The notes beneath the pieces are model-generated. The model did not search any database. It was not told the origin of the DNA and saw only the letters and a list, made by a program, of their open reading frames with translations. From NCBI RefSeq assembly GCF_000979455.1, contig NZ_JJOY01000040.1:1-64000 (forward strand): 64,000 nt of DNA. The letters run 5' to 3'. The stretch's first letter is position 1. Each line of letters begins with the position of its first letter. Positions 34,385-44,586 of the stretch are shown here, in pieces. The position numbers and the translations under genes were made by a program. Origin of the DNA: Methanosarcina sp. 2.H.T.1A.6. GTDB taxonomy: Archaea; Halobacteriota; Methanosarcinia; Methanosarcinales; Methanosarcinaceae.

Positions 34385-35659
34385 ATGCCCGAGATAAAAA
34401 TTGACAGGTCACTCCCATACCTCGAAGGCACACAGCGTGTGTATGATGAAGCCACGACCCTTGAAAACACCAAAGATCAGATAAAAAAGATAGGTGTCAC
34501 CCGAATTGCAGATATTACAAACCTGGACAGGCTCGGAATTCCGATCTTCTCGGCAATCCGCCCCAGTGCCGCTCCGGGAGCGATCAGCATCTACTCAGGC
34601 AAGGGCTCAACCGAGCAAAGAGCCCGGATTTCGGCAATAATGGAGAGTTTTGAGCGCTGTCTGGCTGAAAGGCCCGGTATAAACGCAAACATTGGAGGCG
34701 GGATTTCTGCCCCGGCTCTTGTTGAATCTTACTTAAATGCCATGGAAAACTGCAGTGTGATTGACCCCAGTTCCTTGCTTCTGGCCCAGCCTTTTAACCC
34801 CAGCTCCCTCATAGAGTGGGTCGGAGCATATGATTTGATGAGCGGGGAAGAGGTATTCGTAAGCGCCAATGCGGTTTACCATCCCTACGATGCGCCCGGG
34901 CAGTGCCAGAAACTTTTCCTGAGCAATACCAATGGTCTGGCTTCAGGAAACACCCTTGAGGAAGCTATCCTGCATGGGCTTCTTGAAGTTATAGAAAGAG
35001 ATGCCATCAGCACAGCCCAGTTTTCCCGTGACCTTGGAAAAGAGATAGTGCTGACCGAAGAAGACGGGTACCTTTACGAGCTTGCCCAAAAATTCAAAGA
35101 TGCCGGAGTCGAACTCAAGATCTGGCTTGTCCCGACTGATACCGGAATCCCGACAGTTATTGCAGCAACTGATGATGCAAAACTGAAAGACCCGGCTCTT
35201 CTGGTCATGGGAGCAGGCTCCCACCTTAAACCTGAGATCGCAATTGCAAGAGCAATAACGGAAGCTGCACAGTCGAGGGTTGTTCAGATTCAGGGCGCAA
35301 GGGAAGACACGGACAGGGAGGGCTTTATCAGGAGCGTAGGTTATGACCGCATGAAGCGCCTGAACTGGTTCTGGTTCGAAGAAGGAGAAAAAATTTCCCT
35401 TTCCGAAGTGAAGGACCTCTCCGGAAAGAGCCCCTCAGAAAACATCGACGTAATACTTGAAAAGCTAAAGGGCCTTGTCGAAAAGGTGCTTGTCGTTGAC
35501 CTCTCAAGAGAGGAAATTGCAGTACCTGTAGTCAGGGTAATCATTCCGGGCTTTGAACTTTTCACAATCGACCGTGACCGTAGAGGAAAAAGAATTACCG
35601 CCGGGAAGAAGAAAGAATTTTCCAGAAACAAAAACGAAAAGCCGTGGAAAAGAAGATGA
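34385..35659 (+). CDS. ycaO: YcaO-type McrA-glycine thioamidation protein
   Basis: ATP-dependent enzyme of the YcaO family (424 residues) that, with TfuA, installs thioglycine in the McrA subunit of methyl-CoM reductase. The ATP-binding elements are visible: STEQRARISAIMESFERCLAE holds the first E-x-x-E-R (split at 20: STEQRARISAIMESFER), LEEAILHGLLEVIERDAIS the second, and AIARAITEAAQSR with Q the third. ATG 34385 has GAGAAGG eight bases upstream; an ATG at 34367 is also in frame. Its stop overlaps the tfuA start as ATGA. Methanogen identity and the tfuA partner make the thioamidation role very likely. Confidence 0.95.
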   Translation: MPEIKIDRSLPYLEGTQRVYDEATTLENTKDQIKKIGVTRIADITNLDRLGIPIFSAIRPSAAPGAISIYSGKGSTEQRARISAIMESFERCLAERPGINANIGGGISAPALVESYLNAMENCSVIDPSSLLLAQPFNPSSLIEWVGAYDLMSGEEVFVSANAVYHPYDAPGQCQKLFLSNTNGLASGNTLEEAILHGLLEVIERDAISTAQFSRDLGKEIVLTEEDGYLYELAQKFKDAGVELKIWLVPTDTGIPTVIAATDDAKLKDPALLVMGAGSHLKPEIAIARAITEAAQSRVVQIQGAREDTDREGFIRSVGYDRMKRLNWFWFEEGEKISLSEVKDLSGKSPSENIDVILEKLKGLVEKVLVVDLSREEIAVPVVRVIIPGFELFTIDRDRRGKRITAGKKKEFSRNKNEKPWKRR

Positions 35660-36315
35660 AAGAAAGAGCAGTTATCTTTACCGGTAACAGCATAAGACAT
35701 GAGGATGCGAAAAAAATCCTCAGGGCAAACTACCAGCCCCCTGTACGCAGGTTCCAGCTGGAAAAGTTTGTCCAGCAGGGGTATAAGGTCATGGGAATCA
35801 TAGACGGGATTTTCTTTGACCGGGCTGCAGTAGGGCACAGAGAAATCATATCTGCCCTTAATGCAGGAATAAAGGTTGTGGGTGGTGCCAGTATGGGAGC
35901 CCTGAGGGCTTCTGAACTGGACACACACGGCATGATAGGAGTTGGAAAGGTTTACGAGTGGTACAGGGACGGGGTTATCGAGTCTGACGACGAGGTGGCT
36001 GTAAGCACCAATCCTGATACGTTTGAACCCATCTCCGTCCCCCTGGTAAATATCCGGGAAACCCTTAAAGCCGCTCTCGCTACCGGGCTTATAAGTGAAA
36101 AAGAGCACGATGGCCTTCTGGAACTTGCAATCAATACTTACTACCCTGACCGAAGCTACCTCGGGCTTACAAAAGAAGGGGCAAAAAAAGGCCTGATACA
36201 GGAAGAAAAAAGGAAGAGCCTTCTTGATTTTTGCATTAACAGCGAAGTTGATTTAAAAAGGCAGGATGCGGTTCTTGTGCTTGAAACCGTAAAAAAGCTT
36301 ATTGAAGAGGCCTGA
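35656..36315 (+). CDS. tfuA: TfuA-like protein, YcaO partner
   Basis: A 219-residue protein of the TfuA family, thought to deliver sulfide or assist YcaO in making thioglycine in McrA. Family segments are AVIFTGNSIRHEDAKKIL at the start, GIIDGIFFDRAAVGHREI, and the hallmark GGASMGALRASEL (about 82-94). ATG 35656 overlaps the ycaO stop; an in-frame GTG at 35644 is less likely. A short stem GAGAC/GTCTC (36314-36328) and a T run near 36357 follow. Confidence 0.94.
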   Translation: MKERAVIFTGNSIRHEDAKKILRANYQPPVRRFQLEKFVQQGYKVMGIIDGIFFDRAAVGHREIISALNAGIKVVGGASMGALRASELDTHGMIGVGKVYEWYRDGVIESDDEVAVSTNPDTFEPISVPLVNIRETLKAALATGLISEKEHDGLLELAINTYYPDRSYLGLTKEGAKKGLIQEEKRKSLLDFCINSEVDLKRQDAVLVLETVKKLIEEA

Positions 36316-36366
36316 GACTTAAGGTCTCCTCAAATCAACGGTTTCGGCTCTTCAAACCTTTTTTTT
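36314..36366 (+). terminator. possible ycaO-tfuA terminator
   Basis: GAGAC (36314-36318) and GTCTC (36324-36328) form a small hairpin over the tfuA stop, and a run of eight T follows at 36359. Weak stem, so moderate confidence. Confidence 0.4.
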
Positions 36367-36427
36367 CAGATATCTTCAAGGATCTCCTTTAATAATTCAG
36401 GGCTGTTTTCAGCTTTTCAGGTAAATT

Positions 36428-36685
36428 TCAGCGCTTTATTATGTACAGCCTGATGATGTACAGGCTGACGAGCAGGACAATAAAATTATACACAGCCGTG
36501 AAAATGGGGATATACTGATACTCGAACCAGATCTCGATTACCCGCGTTATGGAGGAATAGAGCTTGAAGGTTGCCACAAGCAGTAGCAGCATGGCAATCA
36601 AAAAAACTCCTTTCTTGAAGTTCTCCCCGAGGTCAGACCCTTTTACATCTTTTGTCTCTGAGTTGATCTCTTCTGTTTCACTCAT
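36428..36685 (-). CDS. small two-helix membrane protein next to the PGF-CTERM lipoprotein
   Basis: An 85-residue protein with an acidic Ser/Glu-rich N-terminus (MSETEEINSETKDVKGS) and two transmembrane segments (about 28-47 and 61-78). Its ATG overlaps the stop of the upstream lipoprotein gene (36682-36685), so the two are translated together. No family recognised; a membrane partner of the lipoprotein is a reasonable guess. Confidence 0.65.
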   Translation of the reverse strand: MSETEEINSETKDVKGSDLGENFKKGVFLIAMLLLLVATFKLYSSITRVIEIWFEYQYIPIFTAVYNFIVLLVSLYIIRLYIIKR

Positions 36686-37647
36686 CCAAACCGCCTCCTT
36701 AGAACTACTGCCGAACAGAGCAGGACTGCTGACAGAAACAGGCTGAATCCGGGAGTTGATTCTTCTTCAGCGTATTCCTCTTCAGGGACCATTTCATTTT
36801 CATCGACAATTTCAAATTCGCTGGTCTGAATCTCCTTTGTTTTCGTGGAAGTCTGATCTTTAACCTCAACTTCCGGGTTGAGCTGGATATAATCTTCTCC
36901 GCGCCTGACAATAGTATCATTGTTCCAGATCAGCACTTCGACAACGTAGTTGTACTGGTCCGGCATGGTCAGGTTGACACTCCGGATAACTGTTGTTTCG
37001 GGTTTGATTTTCCCTGTCCGGATCCAGACCTTATCTGCAAGGAGCCCCGCGTCCATTTCCCGGACCTTGACAAGCATACGAAGATCCTGACTGGTTTTCT
37101 TGCCCTCGTTTGTCAGATAGATATCGCTTTCAATGAGGACTTTTCGGTCTTCCACCTTCCTGACCCTGAAATCCATTTCGGAAATTTCAAGCCCTATGTC
37201 CTGCACGTCAGCAGGCAGAAAATCCAGGTTGTAGACATTGATTTCTCCGCTGCCCTTCTGGGTATCTTCTTCAAAGAGAACTGAACGTATATTATATCCG
37301 CCGGTCTTAGGCAGGCTCAGGCTCTGGCTTACGGCTTTTGTTTCTCCTTTTTTCAGCTTTCCGAGCTTTACTTCCTCCTGTACTTCAAGCAGCCCGCTCT
37401 CCCTGCTGTAAACTTTCAGAAGAAGAGAGGCATTTTTCTCTGTATCCCCCTGATATTTTTCTACGTAGGTCGTGACATTGAGGTCTACAAAAGAAGTCCC
37501 TGCAAGGTCTGCTGAGATGTCCATATCTTTGATGTTGTAATAGCTTTCCTCCTCAAAACTCCGGACGCAGCCGCTTCCTGAGGCAAAAAGGAGGATAATG
37601 GACATCAAAATTAGCATTTGGGTTAGTTTAATTCCCTGTTTTCCCAA
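36682..37647 (-). CDS. surface lipoprotein with PGF-CTERM-like anchor
   Basis: A 321-residue exported protein. The N-terminal signal MLILMSIILLFASGSGC ends in a lipobox (C27). The body is made of beta-strand-rich repeats with NLTMPDQYNYVVEVLIW and similar segments, resembling Ig-like or CARDB modules (DUF7490-like). An acidic stretch (EEEYAEEEST) precedes the C-terminal STPGFSLFLSAVLLCSAVVL followed by RRRFG, the tripartite PGF-CTERM pattern recognised by archaeosortase. Having both a lipobox and a PGF-CTERM is unusual. It is followed by an overlapping small membrane protein gene. Confidence 0.8.
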   Translation of the reverse strand: MGKQGIKLTQMLILMSIILLFASGSGCVRSFEEESYYNIKDMDISADLAGTSFVDLNVTTYVEKYQGDTEKNASLLLKVYSRESGLLEVQEEVKLGKLKKGETKAVSQSLSLPKTGGYNIRSVLFEEDTQKGSGEINVYNLDFLPADVQDIGLEISEMDFRVRKVEDRKVLIESDIYLTNEGKKTSQDLRMLVKVREMDAGLLADKVWIRTGKIKPETTVIRSVNLTMPDQYNYVVEVLIWNNDTIVRRGEDYIQLNPEVEVKDQTSTKTKEIQTSEFEIVDENEMVPEEEYAEEESTPGFSLFLSAVLLCSAVVLRRRFG

Positions 37648-37798
37648 GGCATATCCCCCTCTTCATTAATTGTATTGAGAAGTATATACTTTTTGTCTTT
37701 ATGGGCAGCTATCCCTTTCCCTGAGAATTATTAGATGAAAATTATTAATATGAACGCACTTATATTCAGATAGGGGATAAAATATAGGGGGCTGGATT

Positions 37799-38251
37799 AT
37801 GGAGAGCAGACTTTATAGAAAAATTGTAATTGCAACCGATGGCTCTGAAAGTGCCAGAAAAGCTGCAGATGCCGCAATTGAGCTCGCTCGCCTGAGCGGA
37901 GCAAAAATTTATGCTGTCTGCGTTATAGACAGATCGATTTATTCTTCGGCTCCTGAAGATATGGAGTGGGAAGAGGCAATGTATGACCGGTTCAGGGAGC
38001 TTGGAGAAGAAGCCGTTTCTTACGTGGAAAAAACTGCAAAAAACGCAGGCTTGCAGGTAGAACCCACCCTTCTCGAAGGGCATCCAGCAGAAGAAATTGT
38101 CAATTTTGCAGAAAAGAACGGAGTAGACCTGATCATCGTTGGCTCTCTTGGAAAAAGCGGGATAGAACGTTTCCTGATAGGCAGTGTATCCGAAAACGTA
38201 TTCAGGAACGCAAAAGGCCCGGTCCTGGTTGTCCGAGGACGGGATACATGA
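37799..38251 (+). CDS. universal stress protein 1
   Basis: A 150-residue UspA-fold protein of the ATP-binding subgroup. KIVIATDGSESARKAAD (residues 9-25) is the first-strand Asp and nucleotide loop, and GSLGKSGIERFLIGSVSENV carries the G-x2-G-x9-G-(S/T) ATP-binding pattern. Followed by two paralogues in the same direction, so the group probably arose by tandem duplication. Function is stress-related in the family; the condition is unknown. The ATG follows TAGGGGGCTGG. Confidence 0.93.
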   Translation: MESRLYRKIVIATDGSESARKAADAAIELARLSGAKIYAVCVIDRSIYSSAPEDMEWEEAMYDRFRELGEEAVSYVEKTAKNAGLQVEPTLLEGHPAEEIVNFAEKNGVDLIIVGSLGKSGIERFLIGSVSENVFRNAKGPVLVVRGRDT

Positions 38252-38389
38252 GAAGAGAAATTCCAGAAAGGAATTCCAGAGAGGAAAACAGAGAAGAAAA
38301 TCGAAAGAAAAAAGGACGGTCTGATGTCCATAGACCAGAAAGCAAAGTTAAAGCATTGAGGAAATGAGTTAAATGGGGGAGAAGAGGGA

Positions 38390-38851
38390 ATGAAAAGCGA
38401 TTTTTACACAAAAATCCTGATAGCAACTGACGGCTCGGAAAACGGGGCGCAGGCAGTAAGTGCCGGGATGGAAATTACAAGGCTGAGCCAGGGAAAAGCG
38501 TATGCCCTGTATGTTATTGATAATACCTGCTATCCAGCCGGAAAATGGGACCCTAAATTGAAAACTGCAATGGAAGAACAGTTTAAGACTTTCGGGCTCG
38601 AAATGACCGCTGCAGTGGAGGAGGCTGCAGAAGCAGCAGGCGTTGATGTGGAATTTGCAATCCTGGAAGGGCATCCGGCTGAAAAAATCCTTAATTTTGC
38701 AGAAAAGCAGGGCGTTGATATGATTGTCGTGGGCTCGCTCGGGAAAACAGATGCCGAACGCTTCCTGCTTGGGAGCGTCTCCGAAAAAGTCGTCAGGAAC
38801 GCAAAAGTCCCGGTGCTTGTAGTACACGGGAAGGGACAGGGAAAAACCTGA
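38390..38851 (+). CDS. universal stress protein 2
   Basis: A 153-residue UspA-fold paralogue, close to its neighbours. ILIATDGSENGAQAVSAG is the N-terminal loop and GSLGKTDAERFLLGSVSEKV the ATP-binding G-x2-G-x9-GS motif. The ATG follows GGGGGAGAAGAGGG. A 138-base spacer rich in A and G separates it from copy 1. It has a two-residue-longer middle segment than copy 1 with the sequence YPAGKWDPKLK. Confidence 0.93.
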   Translation: MKSDFYTKILIATDGSENGAQAVSAGMEITRLSQGKAYALYVIDNTCYPAGKWDPKLKTAMEEQFKTFGLEMTAAVEEAAEAAGVDVEFAILEGHPAEKILNFAEKQGVDMIVVGSLGKTDAERFLLGSVSEKVVRNAKVPVLVVHGKGQGKT

Positions 38852-38885
38852 GTCCACAATAAGGGAACTACACAGGGGGAGGCTT

Positions 38886-39323
38886 ATGAAACGAAAACCC
38901 TACAGGAAAATTCTGCTTGCAACCGACGGCTCGGAAAACGCAAAAAGTGCAGCCTGCTCAGGGCTTGAAATTGCAAGGAATACCGGAGCTGAGATCTATG
39001 CCGTATATGTAGCCGGCATTTCCTGCTGTTCTCCTATTATGCCCGAAAGTTATGACTGGGAGATAGGAAAAGAAGGAAGTGAAGCTGTTGCTGAGATAGA
39101 AGAAATGGGAAGAGAAAACGGCGTTACGGTGAATTTGGTCCTGCTGCAGGGTAACCCTGCTCAGGAAATTCTGAATTTTGCGGAAAAGAATGACATTGAT
39201 ATGATTGTGATGGGGACACAGGGAAAAGCCGGAATTGACCGGTTCCTGCTCGGAGGAGTTACGGAAAAAGTCGTAAGGCATGCAAAAGCCGAGGTGCTGG
39301 TCGTGCGCGCACCCTGCCTCTGA
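38886..39323 (+). CDS. universal stress protein 3
   Basis: A 145-residue UspA-fold paralogue. ILLATDGSENAKSAACSG opens it, and GTQGKAGIDRFLLGGVTEKV carries the ATP motif with GG in place of GS. The cysteine-rich stretch AGISCCSPIMPESYDW is specific to this copy. It begins 34 bases after copy 2, behind GGGGGAGGC. Ferritin follows 55 bases later in the same direction, so usp3 and ferritin may be co-transcribed. Confidence 0.93.
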   Translation: MKRKPYRKILLATDGSENAKSAACSGLEIARNTGAEIYAVYVAGISCCSPIMPESYDWEIGKEGSEAVAEIEEMGRENGVTVNLVLLQGNPAQEILNFAEKNDIDMIVMGTQGKAGIDRFLLGGVTEKVVRHAKAEVLVVRAPCL

Positions 39324-39378
39324 AAAGGATGACAGGCAAAACATAACACCGAATAGGATTCAAAGTGAGGGGAAAATA

Positions 39379-39894
39379 TTGCTGAACGAAAAGATGGAAG
39401 AAGCGCTGAATGAACAGATTAACAGGGAACTGTACTCGTCTTACCTTTACCTTGCTATGTCGGCATACAGCTCATCCATTGGACTGCCAGGGTTTTCCCA
39501 CTGGTTCAAGGTCCAGGTCCGTGAAGAGACCATCCATGGGATGAAACTCTTTGATTACATCAACAGGCAAGAAGGAAGAGTGAGGTTAAAGGAAATCAAG
39601 GAGCCACCTATGGAATTCGGGACACCGATGGAAATGTTCCAGAAGACCCTGCAACACGAACAGTTCGTTACCCGCTCAATCAACGACCTGGTGGACCTTG
39701 CCCGTTCGGAAAAAGATGAAACAACAGTTTCTTTCCTGCAGTGGTATGTCAAAGAGCAGGTCGAAGAGGAAGAAAACGACAACGAGATTATTGATAAATT
39801 GAAAAATGCCGGTGAAAACAAAGACGCTTTGTCGGCACTTGATGCTGACCTGGCAAAGAGGCACCCTCCCAAAGATGAGGAAGAAAGTATCTGA
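39379..39894 (+). CDS. ferritin
   Basis: Iron-storage ferritin of the bacterial/archaeal FtnA type, 171 residues. Ferroxidase ligands are visible in the four-helix bundle: E17 of NEQINRELYSSYLYLA, the E-x-x-H pair in VREETIHGMKLFDYI (about 50-56), Q/E in KTLQHEQFVTRSI (about 94-100), and E in WYVKEQVEEEEND (about 124-136). The start is TTG 39379 because GTGAGGGG lies seven bases upstream; the frame is open further upstream but that extends over the usp3 end. Likely induced with stress proteins; iron link to feo genes is only functional. Confidence 0.93.
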   Translation: MLNEKMEEALNEQINRELYSSYLYLAMSAYSSSIGLPGFSHWFKVQVREETIHGMKLFDYINRQEGRVRLKEIKEPPMEFGTPMEMFQKTLQHEQFVTRSINDLVDLARSEKDETTVSFLQWYVKEQVEEEENDNEIIDKLKNAGENKDALSALDADLAKRHPPKDEEESI

Positions 39895-40052
39895 GAGCAA
39901 AAAATCTGAGTGAGAGCAAAAATCTGGGCAAAAGTCTCGGAAATATTTTGATTTTCAAAAAAGAACTTCAGGTTAATGTAATTTGAGAGGCTACGGGATG
40001 TTATTTCCGCAGCTCTTCTTTGATAAGAAACCATATTGTTTGAGGCAGGCTG

Positions 40053-40096
40053 TTTGAGAGATAATACCTGTAATTTTGAGAGATAATACCTGTAAT
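40053..40096. repeat. 22-bp perfect tandem duplication
   Basis: TTTGAGAGATAATACCTGTA followed by AT, twice in tandem (40053-40074 and 40075-40096). It lies in the spacer after ferritin with no gene across it. Confidence 0.85.
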
Positions 40097-40154
40097 GCTG
40101 CCTGTACTTAGTTTTGGGGATCTAATATTCAAAAGGGGTCCCCATTTTTCCAGA

Positions 40155-40376
40155 TCATTTCCTGTTCATAGGGTTCCCACACCGTCCACATTCCACTTCA
40201 GTGCAGGGTACTCCCGGCGTGTGAGGAATTTCAAGCCCGCACTGTGGGCAGATACACATACCTCCGGGACCGCCCGAAGCTTTTGCACTCCTGCCCCTGC
40301 ACCGTTCTTTACCTTCATTACTTCTGCCTATCCCCGGACCCTTACCTGCAGGACCGGTACCGTCTCCACCTGGCAT
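40155..40376 (-). CDS. small Gly-rich zinc-knuckle protein, DUF5320-like
   Basis: A 73-residue protein. The N-terminal half MPGGDGTGPAGKGPGIGR resembles the DUF5320 family start (MPGGDGTGPxGxGPxTGR). The C-terminal half has two CxxC pairs, CICPQCGLEIPH and CGRCGNPMNRK, which could hold one zinc. The ATG is preceded by GGAGGAGAAAC. It stands alone, divergent from the toroid protein. Role unknown. Confidence 0.75.
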   Translation of the reverse strand: MPGGDGTGPAGKGPGIGRSNEGKERCRGRSAKASGGPGGMCICPQCGLEIPHTPGVPCTEVECGRCGNPMNRK

Positions 40377-40528
40377 TTGTAAGTTTCTCCTCCGTAAATT
40401 GACTTTCTATTAGACTTTCTATTCAAAAGCTGCATATGGATTTATATATATGTATCAACCTCCGAGAGGCAATTACCTGAAAGCAGGCTAAAACGGTCCC
40501 GATCAGGTTTTCGGTCAGGTTTTAATAT

Positions 40529-41269
40529 ATGGAGTCTGAAAAGCACCCAGAAATGTCAAGCAGCATGGAATTCGAAATCGTGAAAAAGGGCTTCGAATGG
40601 CTCTCAGCCCAGCAAATTCAGTCCGTAAAGGAACTTGCAAGTACAGTATCGGCTCATGCTTTATGGGGACTCCCGAACCCCTATATTACCCGTTTAATCC
40701 GTAAAAAAGAAGGTGACTGCTGGAACTCCTCAATAAGAGATACGGCAAGGGCCTGTTCAGCCCTTTCTGCTGAAGGAATTATATTCAGGGCACCGGAAAA
40801 GTGGCTGCGTTCCATGGAAAAAGGAGGCTCATGGAACGAAGACGTCTATGATACTGCCTATAGTCTTGGGGCCCTTGCAGAGATGGAAATTTCTGATAGG
40901 GAAGGATGTAACTGGTTATATGAAAACTACGGTCCTGCCTGGGAGCAGGTTGGTACTACTTCCCTTATAATCACAGCCCTCAAAAAACAGGAAAACCTGA
41001 CAGGAAACAGGGATTTTGAGGTTTTTATCCGGGAAAGGGCTGAGTGGGTCCTTTCAAAAAAAGGACAGGACGGAGGCTGGGAGCATATTTCCACAAGCAA
41101 TCTGGCAATCCAGGCTCTCCTACTTGCAGGTTTCAAAAAAGAAGTTGGAGATTCTATTGAATGGCTCCTTGGAAAAGCCCGTGAAAGCGGGGCCTGGGGA
41201 AACAAAGAAGACGACATAAACGCAACTGCCCTAACACTGAGCACACTAGGACTATACGAACAGTCCTGA
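40529..41269 (+). CDS. squalene-cyclase/prenyltransferase-like alpha-alpha toroid protein
   Basis: A 246-residue protein with repeated helical hairpins of the terpenoid-cyclase/prenyltransferase toroid. The repeat signature D/G-x-W-x-x-x-x-x-D-T-A-x-x-x-x-A-L is seen in DCWNSSIRDTARACSALSAEG (split: CWNSSIRDTARACSAL), SWNEDVYDTAYSLGALAEM, GGWEHISTSNLAIQALLLAG and AWGNKEDDINATALTLSTLG. No DxDD cyclase motif is present, so it is unlikely to be a complete terpene cyclase. It is the gene immediately upstream of pylT, 280 bases away, but nothing links it to pyrrolysine. Function unknown. Confidence 0.75.
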   Translation: MESEKHPEMSSSMEFEIVKKGFEWLSAQQIQSVKELASTVSAHALWGLPNPYITRLIRKKEGDCWNSSIRDTARACSALSAEGIIFRAPEKWLRSMEKGGSWNEDVYDTAYSLGALAEMEISDREGCNWLYENYGPAWEQVGTTSLIITALKKQENLTGNRDFEVFIRERAEWVLSKKGQDGGWEHISTSNLAIQALLLAGFKKEVGDSIEWLLGKARESGAWGNKEDDINATALTLSTLGLYEQS

Positions 41270-41549
41270 ACAGGAAAACTTGATTTATTTCTTTGTTCAT
41301 TTTCCTTTTTATTCTGAGGTTTTATCAGTCTCTTTCATCCTGATTATTATATCGGACTTCTTCTCTTTTCAGTCTTTTATAGGACCTGCTTACTGGAAGC
41401 TGTTTTCCAAAAACTATAAATTAGAGCTCGGATCTTGTCAGGTTATCACCAATAAACATATATATTAAATAATATTATTTTATCATATCAATTAAGATTG
41501 CTATAGAGAAAAAAAAACATATCAAATTTGTATTCTATTTTGTCAAGGA

Positions 41550-41621
41550 GGAAACCTGATCATGTAGATCGAATGGACTCTAAATCCGTTCAGCCGGGTT
41601 AGATTCCCGGGGTTTCCGCCA
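41550..41621 (+). tRNA. pylT: tRNA-Pyl, anticodon CUA
   Basis: Amber suppressor tRNA charged with pyrrolysine by PylS. 72 bases including an encoded CCA. The acceptor GGAAACC (41550-41556) pairs with GGTTTCC (41611-41617), discriminator G, CCA at 41619-41621. Hallmarks of tRNA-Pyl are a D-loop of only a few bases, one base between acceptor and D stems, the six-base-pair anticodon stem and the loop CTCTAAA holding CTA, and a very short variable region. The T arm is CCGGG-TTAGATT-CCCGG without the usual TTC-G. It lies 228 bases ahead of pylS, as in known pyl clusters. Confidence 0.98.
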
Positions 41622-41635
41622 CGTTTCTGAATCCC

Positions 41636-41672
41636 GGAATGGCACTTGCATAACATTCCACTGAAATTTTTT
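41636..41672 (+). terminator. hairpin after pylT
   Basis: GGAATG (41636-41641) pairs with CATTCC (41654-41659), followed by ACTGAAATTTTTTA. It may end the tRNA transcript or mark a processing point; pylS could then use a separate promoter. Confidence 0.45.
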
Positions 41673-41785
41673 ATAGAATCAGGAAACGCTTTCCAGAGTC
41701 TATAAACTATTCTATTGACTGGAATTATCGATCTCTTTTCCGGGTAGCTGTCAGCAATTGCTGGCTCCACGCTTATATTCTGTAA

Positions 41786-43357
<1,572 letters not shown>

Positions 43358-43532
43358 CCGGGAATCCCATAAAAATCACAAATAAAGACCCGGAGAACGT
43401 CGGGGAAGATATCAGAGCGGCAAATAGAGACTCAAAACGGTAAAAAGATCTTAAAATGGCAAACTGGCCCGAAAGGACCTGAAATGAAAAAGATCTGAAA
43501 GAATATCCGTAAATCTATGAGAGGGTGAAATA

Positions 43533-44585
43533 TTGATCCAAAAAATGGCAACCAACGAACTTGACAGTTTCGGGGAGAAAATCATTGAAGGCTTTCACTT
43601 ATCTGACGATGACCTGAGGGCTCTTCTCTCTCTTGAATCCGAAGAAGAGCTGGAAAAGCTGTACTATGTGGCTCGAAAGGTCAGAAACTATTATTTCGGC
43701 AACAGGGTGTTTCTTAACTGCTTTATCTATTTCTCCACTTACTGTAAGAACCAGTGCGCTTTTTGTTACTATAACTGTAAAAACGAAATCAACCGTTATC
43801 GCCTGACCAGAGAGGAAATCAAAGAGACCTGCAAAACCTTAAAAGGTGCAGGTTTCCACATGATTGACCTTACCATGGGAGAAGACCCGTATTACTATGA
43901 TGAGCCAGACCGCTTCGTGGAACTTGTCAGGATAGTTAAGGAGGAACTTGGTCTACCAATAATGATTTCTCCAGGAGTAATGGACAACTTAACCCTTCTC
44001 AAAGCCAGGGAAGAAGGAGCAAACTTCTTTGCCCTTTACCAGGAAACCTATGACCGCGAACTCTACGAAAAACTCCGGGTAGGGCAGTCATTCGAAGGAC
44101 GGTTTAACGCTCGCCGCTTTGCAAAAGAACAGGGGTACTGTGTAGAAGACGGGATTCTCACGGGTGTTGGAAACGATGTTGAGTCGACAATAAAGTCCCT
44201 GAGGGGAATGAAAGCAAACGATCCCGATATGGTCAGAGTTATGACATTCCTGCCCCAGGAAGGGACTCCGCTTGAAGATTTCAAAGAGAACTCAAACCTT
44301 TCGGAACTAAAAATAATTGCAATTCTGAGGCTTTTGTTCCCGAAATGCTTGATACCGGCTTCCCTTGACCTGGAAGGTATCGATGGCATGGTTCACCGCT
44401 TAAACGCGGGGGCAAACATTGTTACCTCCATCCTTCCCTCAGATTCAAGGTTAGAAGGTGTTGCCAACTATGACCGCGACCTTGAAGAACGGGACAGAGA
44501 CATAAAAAGCGTAATCAAGCGGCTTGCAACTATGGGGATGGAACCTGCCCTTCAGGCTGATTTCGAGAAAGTCCTGGGGTACTAG
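43533..44585 (+). CDS. pylB: methylornithine synthase
   Basis: Radical SAM mutase that converts lysine to (3R)-3-methyl-D-ornithine, the first step of pyrrolysine synthesis. The cluster motif CKNQCAFC is at residues 71-78 (CxxxCxxC). At 350 residues it has the standard length starting MIQKMATNELDSFGEKI from TTG 43533, behind GAGAGGGTG; an ATG at 43545 is alternative. DLTMGEDPYYYDEP and SLDLEGIDGMVHRLNAGAN are family segments. The stop codon is TAG, the codon decoded as pyrrolysine, and pylC begins two bases later. Some read-through giving 14 extra residues to a TGA is therefore possible. Confidence 0.97.
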   Translation: MIQKMATNELDSFGEKIIEGFHLSDDDLRALLSLESEEELEKLYYVARKVRNYYFGNRVFLNCFIYFSTYCKNQCAFCYYNCKNEINRYRLTREEIKETCKTLKGAGFHMIDLTMGEDPYYYDEPDRFVELVRIVKEELGLPIMISPGVMDNLTLLKAREEGANFFALYQETYDRELYEKLRVGQSFEGRFNARRFAKEQGYCVEDGILTGVGNDVESTIKSLRGMKANDPDMVRVMTFLPQEGTPLEDFKENSNLSELKIIAILRLLFPKCLIPASLDLEGIDGMVHRLNAGANIVTSILPSDSRLEGVANYDRDLEERDRDIKSVIKRLATMGMEPALQADFEKVLGY

Positions 44586-44586
44586 A

